Assembly: GCA_005281725.1 (NCBI GenBank)
Contig: SSBO01000002.1
Coordinates: 200,902 to 264,901, forward strand
Direction: 5' to 3'
Length of the DNA stretch: 64,000 nucleotides
Origin: Wuchereria bancrofti
Lineage: Eukaryota > Nematoda > Chromadorea > Rhabditida > Onchocercidae
This document shows, piece by piece, positions 52,701 to 64,000 of the stretch. The stretch's first letter is position 1. Each line of letters begins with the position of its first letter. The translations under genes and the position numbers were made by a program. The notes below the pieces were generated by a model. The model was not told the DNA's origin, did not search any database, and saw nothing but the letters and a program-made list of their open reading frames with translations.

Positions 52701-55233
52701 GTTTAATTTTAAATATAATACCCAATTCAAGTGAATTTTTGAACATATCATAATCAATTATAAATTTCGTCAAAATTATTACAAATTGCTTAGAATTGCA
52801 CTTTTCTTATTTTGATCAATTTTAAAGTGCAAAATAAGTTCATCACCTTATATTACGTAAACATTATAAATACATGAAAAAGTTATATTATCTGTTATTA
52901 TTTGATAATATTTGCTATATTAGTCATATTTTAGTCATATAAAACTTTAAATTCAATAATTCAATTCAATAAATTTAAATTCAATTTTTTTTTTTGCAAA
53001 AATTTGCCAAAATTATATTTCTTTCTTTTTTTTTTCTCCTTTACATATAAATTAACCTTAATTCCGGTAGTTCTCCTGAAAATAGCAGCAAAAATTGGTG
53101 GATGTTGGCTATCTTCACCGCTTGCAAATGGTGAATCCAACGGTAGAAATCGTTCACCGCCACCCTCAATTGCATATCCGGTAACATTAACATATCGTAC
53201 TGCTGCACAATAATGAAGTGAATTTATCGGATGAAATGCTGTTTCAGTTTTTTTTTCACCATCAATATATTCTAATAATAAACCATTAGACCAGACTGAT
53301 AACCTAAAATATTTGTATTTAAAAAAAAGAAATTCAAAATTTTTTTCCTATTTAAAAACAATCATTAATAAAGTAAGATAAACCTATTTAAAAACAATCA
53401 TTAATAATGTATTTCACTATTTATAAACTTTTACAATATTAAATTTTAATACAAAATTTAAAATGCAGTATATTCTAATAATAAACCATTAGACCAGACT
53501 GATAACCTAAAATATTTATATTTGAAAAAAAAAGTTCAAAAATTTTTTCCTATTTAAAAACAATCATTAATAAAGTAAAGTAAACCTATTTAAAAACAAT
53601 CATTGATAATGTATTTCACTATTCATAAACTTTTACAATATTAAATTTTAATACTTCAAAATTTAAAATGCAATATATTCTAATAATAAACCATTAGATT
53701 AGACTGATAACCTAAAATATTTGTATTTAAAAAAAATGCAAAATTTTTTCCTATTTAAAAACAATCATTAATAAAGTATTTCACTAATTACAAACTTTTA
53801 CAATATTAAATTCTAATAGTTCAGAATTTAAAATGCAATATATTCTAATAATAAACCATTAGACCAGACTGATAACCTAAAATATTTATATTTGAAAAAA
53901 AAAAGTTCAAAAATTTTTTCTATTTAAAAACAATCATTAATAAACCTATTTAAAAACAATCATTAATAATGTATTTCACTATTTATAAACTTTTACAATA
54001 TTAAATTTTAATACTTCAAAATTTAAAATGTAATATATTCTAATAATAAACCATTAGACCAGAGTGATAACCTAAAATATTTATATTTGAAAAAAAAAGT
54101 TCAAAAATTTTTTCCTATTTAAAAATAGTCATTAATAAAGTATTTCACTATTTATAAACTTTCACAATATTAAATTCTAATACTTCAAAATTTTAANTTT
54201 TTTTTTCTCCTTTACATATAAATTAACCTTAATTCCGGTAGTTCTCCTGAAAATAGCAGCAAAAATTGGTGGATGTTGGCTATCTTCACCGCTTGCAAAT
54301 GGTGAATCCAACGGTAGAAATCGTTCACCGCCACCCTCAATTGCATATCCGGTAACATTAACATATCGTACTGCTGCACAATAATGAAGTGAATTTATCG
54401 GATGAAATGCTGTTTCAGTTTTTTTTTCACCATCAATATATTCTAATAATAAACCATTAGACCAGACTGATAACCTAAAATATTTATATTTGAAAAAAAA
54501 AAGTTCAAAAATTTTTTCTATTTAAAAACAATCATTAATAAACCTATTTAAAAACAATCATTAATAATGTATTTCACTATTTATAAACTTTTACAATATT
54601 AAATTTTAATACTTCAAAATTTAAAATGCAATATATTCTAATAATAAACCATTAGACCAGAGTGATAACCTAAAATATTTATATTTGAAAAAAAAAGTTC
54701 AAAAATTTTTTCCTATTTAAAAATAGTCATTAATAAAGTATTTCACTATTTATAAACTTTCACAATATTAAATTCTAATACTTCAAAATTTTAAGTAATC
54801 TTTTTCTTCAATTAAATTATATAAAAAATCACTTCAACAATTTAAATTTAATTTATTCATTTAACAAATAATGTAGCATTAAAAAAAAAAAAAGAAAAGC
54901 CTATAAAAATTTTTCTTTTCTTTTGCTTTTTTTTTTTCTTTCTGTTGGAAATTTAAAAATTTTTGGAAATATAAATGGAAAATCTTTTTTGACAATTAAA
55001 GTACATAATTTTTTAATTAGATGAATAACATTTTATGAAATATAAGTTGACAAATAAAAAAAAAAAAACGAGGACACAAACCAGGAATCAATTCCTTTTG
55101 TATCAATATTACCACCAATAGGATAACGTTCACGTAACGGTTGTTGAATTCCTTGTAGTCCATCTTTGGTTATTGTTGGTACAGCGCTACCAATATAAAG
55201 CACACGACAACGGCAAAATGGTACCGCCACCAT
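46514..55233 (-). CDS. PTB-domain protein with Pro/Met-rich, poly-Thr C-terminal region, 9 exons, 633 aa
   Basis: Exons in transcript order: 55233-55082, 53303-53057, 52379-52201, 51758-51571, 49021-48911, 48672-48478, 48329-47998, 47788-47651, 46873-46514; phases agree and give 633 residues. The N-terminal ~165 residues look like a phosphotyrosine-binding (PTB/PID) fold: FCRCRVLYIGSAVPTITKDG, GIDSWLSVWSNGLLLEYIDG, INSLHYCAAVRYVNVTGYAI, IFAAIFRRTTGIKVLECHAF, then a helix ANALVRCCFHAYAESMYIKL. Such domains bind NPxY-type tails in adaptor proteins. A charged, helix-prone part follows (QQRWAERAIGKEAWERRQ), then long runs of Pro, Met, Gly and His (MIPPHPLIRPPLFVPFPPPP), a 20-Thr run (547-566), and an Asn/Ile-rich end. 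I do not recognise a named orthologue. The start is uncertain: the frame stays open through a T-rich stretch to an acceptor at 55288. Exon 2 is also present as a second copy at 54474-54228; I used the nearer one. Confidence 0.82.
46719..46779 (-). repeat. Coding (ACA)n trinucleotide repeat, 20 threonines
   Basis: An uninterrupted TTG/ACA trinucleotide run in the last exon of the PTB-domain gene encodes 20 consecutive Thr in frame. Such pure repeats are prone to length change between individuals. Confidence 0.85.
49450..49486. repeat. CT-rich microsatellite in PTB-gene intron
   Basis: CCCTCTCTCTCTCCCTCTCC-type simple sequence within the intron between the exons at 51571 and 49021. A similar tract lies at 50555-50577. 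Confidence 0.7.
49711..49932. repeat. Three exact 74-base tandem repeats with internal palindrome
   Basis: A 74-base unit starts at 49711, 49785 and 49859; the three copies look identical. Each holds the hairpin-forming AAGATTTGAATCTT (arms AAGATT/AATCTT). It lies in intron 4 of the PTB-domain gene. Identity between copies implies recent expansion or homogenisation. Confidence 0.85.
50877..51018. repeat. Two 71-base imperfect tandem repeats with GATA motifs
   Basis: Units at 50877-50947 and 50948-51018 differ at only a few positions. Each holds TTATCAGTTATCAATTTACA, with GATA-type motifs on the minus strand. Located in the same intron of the PTB-domain gene. Confidence 0.75.
51322..51367. 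repeat. 23-base exact tandem duplication
   Basis: GGATAGTATTAATTTCAGGA, then TGT, occurs twice in a row (51322-51344 and 51345-51367) in the PTB-gene intron. Confidence 0.8.
51832..52058. repeat. 99-base direct repeat, period 128
   Basis: Bases 51832-51930 recur at 51960-52058 with few changes, including TTCTAGCATAGCTACTAGAT. Located in the PTB-gene intron between the exons ending at 52201 and starting at 51758. Confidence 0.8.
54197..54197. other. Single undetermined base (N) at a repeat junction
   Basis: The only N seen in the window sits exactly where the second copy of the PTB exon region begins (54198 onward repeats 53027 onward). It marks a scaffold join or an unresolved base and weakens confidence in the duplication. 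Confidence 0.9.
54228..54474 (-). other. Second full copy of PTB-domain exon 2 (247 nt)
   Basis: This stretch appears identical to the exon at 53057-53303, shifted by 1171 bases, with the same acceptor and donor (AAG/GTTAATTT). It encodes the same 82 residues from LSVWSNG to FRRTTGIK. Because 247 is not a multiple of three, splicing both copies together would read GTT ATC AGT CTG GTC TAA and stop. It is therefore either a mutually exclusive alternative or an assembly or haplotype duplicate. Confidence 0.8.
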
Positions 55234-57267
55234 AGCAAAAAAACAAAAAAAAAAAAACAAAACAAACAAAAAAAAAGGATGGAAAACCTATAAAGTTAAA
55301 ATTTAAATTATACATTTAAAAAAAAAAGTCGTAAAATCACGCATTAATTAATCGTTTCGTAATAAATACGAATGTGATAAAATAATTTGTAAAATGTAAA
55401 TAGCAATAAGCAAATTTATGGTTATATTTTTATACAAATTTAAAAAAGAATTCATCTAAAAGTAAACATTATTAATTAATGAATACATAAAGCTATTTAA
55501 TGTTGATCAGTGACCTTTAAACTTTTACAACCTATTCTCCAAGTATAGATCAGTTTAAATTATTCAATTTGGCATTTATATGATTATTATCATTTTATAG
55601 AGATAATTAAACGTGTGCATAATAAATATTGTTATAAGAAAGCAACAAATTATAAATTTATAAATGATTAAGCAGGATGAATGGATGATATGAATGTGAT
55701 AATAATTAAGTTCACGAAGATGATGATAAAATTTGATAAGAGTAATAATTAATAATAATGATAACGATAATAATGAAGATAAAACATAATAAATTTGTCT
55801 TTTAATTTAGAGTATTAATGATATGTTTGAAAATAGTACAACATAATTACCATCTTCATTCTCGGATATTAATATATATATATATATGTATGAGTGCAAT
55901 TAATAAGTTCAAATTATTAATTCTCGAGAAAAGTTAGAAGGAGAAATTTTGATGAAAAGAGATGAGAAAAGAAAGGATAAGAAAGAGGAAGAGAAAAGAG
56001 TTAGATGAAATGTAAGGAAAATGAAGAAGAGAAGATGGAAAATGATATGATTTTATATAGGTCAAGAACGAATGAATGGAAGTTGAGGAAATGCTAAAAT
56101 TGTAGAAATATGATGAGAAAATGTTAAATTGAAAAATATTTTGTATAGAGCAATTACGATTATCCTACTAATATTAATAATACTTATAAATTTGTTTTTT
56201 TTTTTTAAAAAAAAAAAACAAATTTTTCTTTTTTTCTCTTTTAGTTCAAATTCTTTAGCTATATGTTTTACTATCCAATATGTGAAACTAATTTTTTTTT
56301 CTCTCTCTCTTTTATAATAAATGAAAAGATTGGTGCTAATATTGCTTAATGATTGTAATATTGTTAATTATCAAAATTTAAAATTAGCATATTATGTTAT
56401 CAATTTATGTTAACTTTTAACATTAGAATATATTGTTTATAAAAGACACAATTTCCTCCCTTTTTTTTTTCTTTTTTTTTTAATTCCAAAATATTACAAT
56501 ATAAAATTCTGTTGTGATAACTTTAATTTCAATGATACTACAAAATTAATAGCAGTAAAAAAATAGTGTATAATCTTAAGATGCATTCTAGAAAATTCAA
56601 TATAAACCAATAAAAACATTATTTTATATTTGTTCAGTTTGCTAAGAATAACTAATTTAAATGAATAACAATTTAATTAATCTTCTGATAATAAAATTTT
56701 TTTAAGTAGTAATGCTTCTATTAGATTACGCTAAATTTCTGAGATACATTTTGATTTTATATACTATTTAATTGTTTATCTATATTCAATATATTATTTA
56801 CAATTTAATACTATTTGACTATTTACCTATTCGTATATTATTTGTTTGTATTCAACATATTATTTACTATTTCATGTTGTTTAATTATTTGTTTATTTGT
56901 ATTACTATTTAATTTATATTTAATGCAATTTAATTATTTATCTATTTATATATTATATTATTTATCTGTATTGAACATTTAACGTTGTCATCGTAACTAA
57001 GCTTGCTAAATCAAATAATTTAGGATAACAATGATAATGATAATGATGATAATAATAATGGATGATAATGATAATCTCGATAATCTCCCAAATGATAAAT
57101 AAATAATAAATAAATCATTGTGATATCAAAATGATAGTTTGTGGTGGTACTAAAATATCACTGTAAAATGAAATGAAATGAAATGTAAGAAAGTGGAGAA
57201 TCAATTAAAGCAATTGATGAGCTGTTTACGAGAAGAAGTTACCATCGATAGTTGTTTGAAGAAACAT

Positions 57268-57330
57268 ACACATGTGTGTGTGTGTATGTATGTATGTGTA
57301 TGTAGGTATGTGTGTGGGTGTGTATGTGTG
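57268..57330. repeat. GT/GTAT-rich microsatellite
   Basis: TGTGTGTGTGTATGTATGTA-type imperfect simple sequence. A similar tract is at 60358-60402. Confidence 0.8.
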
Positions 57331-58200
57331 ATGACAGTCACATAACGATCATGCTTCTATCACCGAAGAAATTAGAAGAACAGGATTTGCATGTAAAATG
57401 GCCTCCAAATTATTTCTTTTTCTAATTCTTCTCAAATGTTTTCAATGTGTTTTTTATTTCATTAAAAATTATTAATAAAAAAAGAATTAAATTTCAAAAA
57501 AAGAAAAAAAGGATTGATAATTATTTATATTGATAATTTCTAAAGACCAAAATGCTTTTTTCATATTATTTTTAATTTCTGTTATAACTTCTTTTTTTTT
57601 TTTGTTTATTTGCATTTGTTTACTGATTTTTACATTAATTTGAAGTTAGGAAATTGGTAAATAATACTATAAATACTATTACATTTAGCACTTTAATATT
57701 ACTGTTAATTTTTGCGAGTTAAATTTTACAAAAATTTCCACTCATATATTTTCATTAAAAATGTTTAAATAAACGCTTGAGAGATGTATCTCATAAAACA
57801 GCACAAACAAGAATGAAATTGAAATATGTTAAAATAAAAATATTATATATATATATATCATAATTATTGATATTTGAAAAAAAAAAAATTTCATTAATAA
57901 CAAATTTGATTGAAAAGAGTAAGGAATGAAAAGTAAATTAGCAAAAAGAGCACATTCGATTGATATAAATGATGATAATAATAAGACCGGTTCTATAGAA
58001 AAAAAAAAAAGAAAAACATTTTTTTTGGGGGGCGTATTTATTACCAAATATTAATAACAAATTAACGATAACGTAATTTTAATTGTAGGAATAACTAGTG
58101 GTAGCAGTAATAATATAATGAAATAACATGATTTTCCTATCATTGTTATCACTATGCTCATTATTAATAAATATTATTATTATTACTATCATTATTCATG

Positions 58201-58411
58201 CCATTATTACTAACTGTTATTAATATCATCATTGCTACTATTGTTCATTATTATTAATATTATTATTATTGTCCATTATTACTAACTGTTATTAATATCA
58301 TCATTGCTACTATTGTTCATTATTATTAATATTATTATTGTCCATTATTACTAACTGTTATTAATATCATCATTGCTACTATTGTTTATTATTATTAATA
58401 TTATTATTATT
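58201..58411. repeat. Three-copy minisatellite, 72- and 69-base periods
   Basis: Units begin at 58201, 58273 and 58342 with CCATTATTACTAACTGTTAT and end in a variable run of ATT triplets. Copies differ mainly in triplet number. Confidence 0.8.
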
Positions 58412-61400
58412 GTTACTGTTATTATTATTATTATTATTTTATCAGTTCATTATTAATTATCGAAATCATCGTACCAATTTCCTTTCCCTTATTTTTATGG
58501 AAATGAATAATTACATAAAGAAATAATGTTTGTTAAAGGTCAGGTCATGGTCAACTCAAAAAAAGGTGAGTGCAAAGGTCACTAAAGCAGGGCTAAAATA
58601 TGAACACAAACACACAGACATTTCTTACTATTATCCGCCCTTTCTCATTTATCTGTAAATTTGCACCAATTTCTTGTTTGTAAATTTATTACAACAGAAA
58701 AACAATGCAAATTTGCTGCAATGAAAAACTAATTTTTCTTTTTTTTTATAGTTTCAAATTTTTTTCATTTTTTCGAAATGAAAGCAAAATATGAGCGATT
58801 TGAATTAACACATAGCATTGATTTTGAATTACAAATAACAGTTAGTAATTGTTATGAAAATGAATTTAGCTATAATTTGAACGAAGAAATAAAAATAATT
58901 ACTGAAATGTTGAGTAAATAGAACATATTTGATAAACTGCTGCTTATCAGATTTATTATCTTTTTCAAAATTTAATAATTGAATTGATATAATATCTCGT
59001 TTCATTTTTACAAATCATTTACATACAAATTTATCAACTAAGATTGCCACAAATTACTAATGAAATTAATTTATATTCTACCAAATTATTGATGAAATTA
59101 ATTTATGGTTTACTAAATTAATTGTTATCACTTATATTTGCTTGATAATAATGATAAAAGAAATTATCAATTAGCGCCAAATAATGCCACTATATGCAAA
59201 AAAGACTGAATAATTTTGGCTGAATATGAAGTTATGAAGAATCTCTTTGAAGACAATGATGAATGACTCTGTCATTCTGCGGCAATTTCTACTAAATGAC
59301 CGTAAAATTTTAATAATGTTCTCACATAGTCCCTCAAAATTAATACCGTATTAAGAATTTGATGGAAAAAAAAAAGTCACACCTGAGAAAAGTGCTAATA
59401 GAAATTCATATTAAAGTGTATGAATTATCAAGGTATAAATATTATTTGTAAAATTTCATATAACATATTTCTTACTCATATTTTCAATTCTCATATAGTA
59501 ATTTAGAGTTTCAAGATATTAAAATCTGCGACACTCCCGGAAAGAAATACTTGGAAATTAATTTTAAAAAAAGTTTTCTTTTTCCAATTGTTATTACTGA
59601 TTTCAAATTTCAAATAAAATTTCATTCATTGAGAAAGGAATCAACAATAATCACATATTAATTAAAATTATTGGAAAGTAAGTGTTAAACTGTAAAAACA
59701 ATAAATTTCTTTTTTTTGCAAAAAAACTTTTTAAATTTCAATGAGAAATAGACAAGAATTCGAGGTTTCAGTGAATGACAAAAATTGATAAATAATGGAT
59801 GTGTTTACTAGTAATACCAACAGGTTGACATTTTCAGGTGACACACGAATATTTGTATATATGAACAAATTCATACGTATGCATATATTTAAATGAAGTA
59901 AACAGTTAACTGTCATTAATGTCATTAATGGCAATCAATTAGACGATTTATAGTTTACATTTTTAAAATTTGTTAAAATCACATAAATACAGGTAGATTT
60001 ATTTATTTGTTTATTTATTTTAATTTCTTGCAGACAACAGTAATGAAAGTAACAATTACAGAGAAAGTCTTTTGTGAAGTGAAAATAAACTGCTTTGAAA
60101 TGATTGAAGTTAAAAATAGTACGAAGTAGAAGTTTTCATTCAAATTTTTAAAATATTTTCCCATCAAAAATTACAACTATTGCTGTTGACAATAAAGAAA
60201 TAGAAAAGAGATGTTTTATTATATATATAATTTTTTTTTTCCCTCTTTATCAATTGAAATAGAAAAATGGGACATTTGGAAATAATTTCATGGATCATTT
60301 GAATACAGATGGAATTAATGAATAATAAAAACATTTATCTACGAAATTTCTACGTCTGTCTGTGTGTATGTATGTGTATGTGCGTGTATGTGTGTGTGTG
60401 TGTCATAAGAAAGAATTAGTTTGTATTAAATTTTCAGGATCATAACTTTTAAATGAATGATAACAATGTGTGAAAGTAAGATCAAAAACATGTTAGGTTA
60501 CATTCCTGAGAATGTCAAATTAAAGGTGCAAATAATTAAAATAGTAGTTTCAATTATCATTCATAAATTTTTCTAATCATTTTATACTAATTTTTTCTTC
60601 TCAAAAAAATGTTAAGTAAGCAAGTATGTGAATAATATTTTAAAGATAATAGTAAATGAATAATTTTCTTTCATATTTTATATTATCAATTTCCAATTAA
60701 TGTTTTTTTTTTGCTTTTTCCAAGTGAACAAAATTACAACTATGAAAAGTTATTCAGTAAATTTATAAAAATTTAAAATTGAAAACAAATGTATTATTAC
60801 TGAATAAGCTCAAAATCGTATATAACGCATTAATATAATTAAGTAATTAAAGTCTTTCTTACATTTTAATAATTTACATATGTATCAACAAGTTAGGATA
60901 TCATCATTTGAATTCAAATATTTTAATTCTAACCTCAAGAATTAATCGAGTTTCTTTCTTACACTAATTATATTTAATTTATTAATTAATTTAATCATAA
61001 TGCTATGAATACATTTTTTTTTCCTTAATATTCCATTTTTTAGAAACTAAATTTCAACTTCTATCCATGTTTAACTTTTTCTTTAATGTATCTAAGTTAA
61101 TGTATTGCCCTATTATTATTCATCTTATCTCATTTTTCCTTTATCATTTGATAAATAATAAGATGATAAGAGAATATAGGATGATAATAAGATGATAAGA
61201 GAAATAGGAAGAAATGATAACAAGAGAAGAGGAAATAAAAAATAGTTATTGGAAAATTTATTTAAGAAGAAAAAAAAATGCAAAAACAAAAGAATTATTT
61301 GTGAAGATTTGATTATTTCCAACTTGAATCATTTCATTTTTTGTTTTCATACATTAATTTATTTGATAAAATATCAAAATTTCCTTCCAGAAATTAAAAT

Positions 61401-64000
61401 TTTCTTTTAACAATGAAAATTCACCGATAAAAGATATTAATGTCACATTTGCCAAATGATTATGAGAGCGATTATTGATAAGATTTCATTCCTCTTTGTC
61501 AAATTTCTTTATGTCTCAAAAAAAAAAAAAGTAATGTATTTGTGATGGTGAAAATATGATTTTGAAAATAATCGGACACTTTTTGCAATATTATCAAAAG
61601 ATTTAAAATTTCATCTTATAATCGATCAAATTATCATCACTGAAACAATTTTTAATAGTGATGAAAAAAAAATTTTTTTTTAAATACATTATTAAATTAT
61701 GTGACGTGAAAATATCATATGCTATACATTTGTTTTACGTGAAAAGAAACGTGAAGAAAAACAAAAAAAAAAGAAAAGCATTGCAATTTAACTGACAAAT
61801 TATAATGAAAAATAAAAACACACATAAATTCCATTTAAATTAATCGATAAATTAAATAAGAATCAAATAAATATTGATTTTTCCTAGTAAAATTATTAGT
61901 CGATTATTTCATATAAAAGGTAAAATTTTAATTTTCAATTTAAATAAAGTACGAAAAATGGTACAATAAGATTACAAGAAAAGAGAGAGAGAGGATGAAA
62001 CAGAGAGAAAAATTTGAAAGAATGGTCTCTTATATAGGTCAGAGAATGAAAAATACTGACATATACAAAAAAAAAAAAAATCTTTTTTCAAAAAAAAAAA
62101 AAGAAAAACTTCTAAACAAATTATAATTCTAGAAAATATGAAATGATATTTCATACAATACAAAATATATTATTGTTATTTGACAGTGTTATTAATGGAT
62201 GATATTATTAGAATTTAGTTCATATTTCTCTCAAATTTTAATATTTCATTTTATCGGTTAATCGGAATGTAAATCCGGCTATAGTTAGTTATTCGAGAAT
62301 ATTATCCGGCTATAGTCGTTCGAGAATACTATAGTTTAATATCTCAAATATTCATTAAATTTTATAATTATTTACTTGTCTCTAACAACTAACTTTGACA
62401 TTTTCCAATAAAATCACTTTTTTTTTTCTTTGAAATTGCTAAAAAAAAAAATTAATTGAGAAAAGTTTCGTTATTTCAGTAAATAATTGTTCTGAATAAA
62501 TAATAAATGGAACAAATCTATTTGAAGGCATAAATAAATCTAAAATCGATTAACTGATAATAATAAATGCATTTTTTAATTTTAAAAAAAAATTGCAATA
62601 AGTTTTTCCTTTCTTTTTTTTTAATTAACATTTTATTTCATTTACTTCAGTATAAAAAAAAAATTAAATATAAACAAAAAAAAAAGATAGCAAACAAATT
62701 TGTAATAATAATGAATTAATTAACTAGAAAATATTCTCTTTTAATTAAAATTGTTTTTTTTTCCTTTACAAATTTTGAAAATTTTGCCAATCTTTTTTAA
62801 GGTAGCAATTAAATTTCAATAAAATCTTGAATTTTGACCAATTATGCTAGTGATTTTTAACAAATTATTGTTTAGATATTAGATACTAGTATATAATAAA
62901 TGAAATGGAATGTATAGCATACAAATTGCGCCATGCGCTTTTGTTCAACGTTACGGTTACGGTTACAGTATAGCTAATACACCGAAAAATGATATCCTCC
63001 TGTATTAGATAATCATTTTGAATGACATTTTTTTTTTTTGAATTTTTTTCATCCAACATTTAAGATTTAAAGTTTTCTGAATTTTAACATCATTTCCTAT
63101 CTTTTACTTTTTCGTACTTTCATTTTTTCCTTTTTTCTCTTTCTTTTTTTTTTTTTGATGAAAATGAAAAAATAATTGATGAAATTTCGATCTTTTGAAC
63201 AAAATAACAATTATTCAATCAAATATCATATAATATTGGAAAAGAAAATCAGGCATCACGTCATCGTTTTCAAAAATTTCTTTTTCTTTTCTTTTTAAAA
63301 AAAAAAAAATTGCAAATCAAAAAACAAAATAATGAAATTCTCATATCAAAAAAAAAAAAAATAATCATAAAATTTTTGATTGTTACAATAGAAAAATATT
63401 ATTTGATTATTGTTCGAATAGACAGAAAGAAAGAAATATTCGTTTCTTTCATTTTTACCTTCATTTACTCATTGAAAATAACACTGTCTTTCCTGAGAAA
63501 TTTTTTTTTTTTTTTTTTGTAAAGCAAATTGAAAGTTATTCACATTACTGTGTAAAAAAAAAAAGAATGAAAAAATGAAAAATAAAAATGAAAAATGAAG
63601 AATGAATCAGGAAGTGTATTCAATTGCTCTTTTTAATAAAAAGATGTTCCGTTAGAATGCATCGACCTTCTTTTTTTTTTTTTTTCATTTTATTTTCAAA
63701 AAAAGAAATAACTTTCTTATGTGAAAATTGAATGAAAGTGAACATCAAATTAATTTATAATAAATGAATAAATTGTAATTTAATGAAAAATATTAAGTGG
63801 ATGATATTATGTAGAAAGTGATATGATAATTAGATAATTAATGGAGTTTTTTTTTTTTTTTAATAAGAAAACGATGATATTTGTGAATTTTGAGACGAGA
63901 ATAATATATTACATTAAATTGCTACAAATTTTGCGAAAGAGATAACAATTATAAAAGTTTATTACTTTATTAATTAATTAATTAATTATTAATATAAGAT

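Larger units (their letters stand above)
53264..54800. repeat. ~165-205-base tandem array carrying copies of an intron-exon boundary
   Basis: Units starting with TATATTCTAATAATAAACCA occur at about 53264, 53469, 53672, 53837, 54032, 54435 and 54630. On the minus strand each unit gives an intronic T-rich part, an acceptor (ATATTTTAG or similar) and the first ~14 codons of the PTB exon (LSVWSNGLLLEYI). Only the units at 53264 and 54435 continue into the full exon; the others run back into intron sequence, so they are acceptor-bearing exon fragments. Bases 54475-54795 are a near copy of 53880-54196. Confidence 0.85.
55234..64000. other. AT-rich region upstream of the PTB gene, no gene supported
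   Basis: No frame here resembles a known protein. It should include the promoter and possibly 5' exons of the minus-strand PTB gene; an acceptor TTTATAG at 55288-55294 (minus strand) may be a trans-splice site. Contents: GT-rich microsatellites at 57268-57330 and 60358-60402, a 69-72-base minisatellite at 58201, many GATA-type motifs, and a small GC-richer patch near 62928-62970 (GCGCCATGCGC, then three GGTTAC-like repeats). Confidence 0.55.

Noticed and set aside
52469..52753. 94-codon plus-strand frame, Lys-rich then hydrophobic
   Set aside because: Built from poly-A tracts inside an intron of the minus-strand gene; no similarity.
55254..55287. Phe-rich N-terminal extension of the PTB protein
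   Set aside because: The open frame through the T tract is low-complexity; more likely 5' UTR after an acceptor, although an upstream exon is not excluded.
1..64000. tRNA, rRNA, spliced-leader RNA, transposase or reverse transcriptase genes
   Set aside because: No conserved B-box-like cores, SL1 sequence, or transposon or polymerase motifs were recognised by eye; a covariance-model or protein-profile search was not possible here.

Overview
The window is eukaryotic nuclear DNA, very AT-rich (roughly 70% A+T by eye), with many mononucleotide tracts, microsatellites and minisatellites. Coding sequence is split into short exons by GT-AG introns with T-rich TTTTCAG-type acceptors. One gene has a lone TTTTTTGCAG acceptor 10 bases before its start codon with no exon visible before it, which is typical of nematode spliced-leader trans-splicing. 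Base composition, long introns and protein similarity suggest a parasitic spirurid or filarial nematode; the species cannot be fixed from sequence alone.

Five protein-coding genes can be rebuilt exon by exon with consistent splice phases. From left to right: (1) 9324-13138 (+), a HEXIM-family P-TEFb inhibitor behind a GC-rich, TATA-containing promoter; (2) 15369-19020 (+), a polypeptide GalNAc-transferase without a lectin domain; (3) about 21261-31236 (+), a CREB/ATF1-type bZIP factor (crh-1 orthologue) whose kinase-inducible domain is split by a 6.1 kb intron; (4) 34832-44686 (+), the AP-1/AP-2 beta-adaptin (apb-1 orthologue) in 20 exons; (5) 55233-46514 (-), a protein with an N-terminal PTB domain and a long Pro/Met-rich, poly-Thr C-terminal half, whose wider family I do not recognise. 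The flanks 1-8.6 kb and 55.3-64 kb hold no gene I can support.

The genes do not form a pathway or an operon. Two are transcription regulators (HEXIM for elongation, CREB for cAMP/Ca-dependent initiation), two belong to the secretory and endocytic system (GALNT, beta-adaptin), and the PTB protein is probably a signalling adaptor. Genes 4 and 5 are convergent.

The most unusual region is 53.0-54.8 kb. A whole PTB-domain exon (247 nt) is present twice, around a ~200-bp tandem array in which every unit carries the splice acceptor and first codons of that exon, with a single N at 54197. The two full exons cannot both be spliced in without a frameshift, so they are either mutually exclusive or two haplotypes placed end to end. 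Other leads are three perfect TGACGTCA CRE palindromes, two of them at the CREB gene itself (one in the intron that splits the KID, followed by an ATG at the next exon), a perfect 23-bp hairpin in a beta-adaptin intron, and a GC-AG intron in beta-adaptin.
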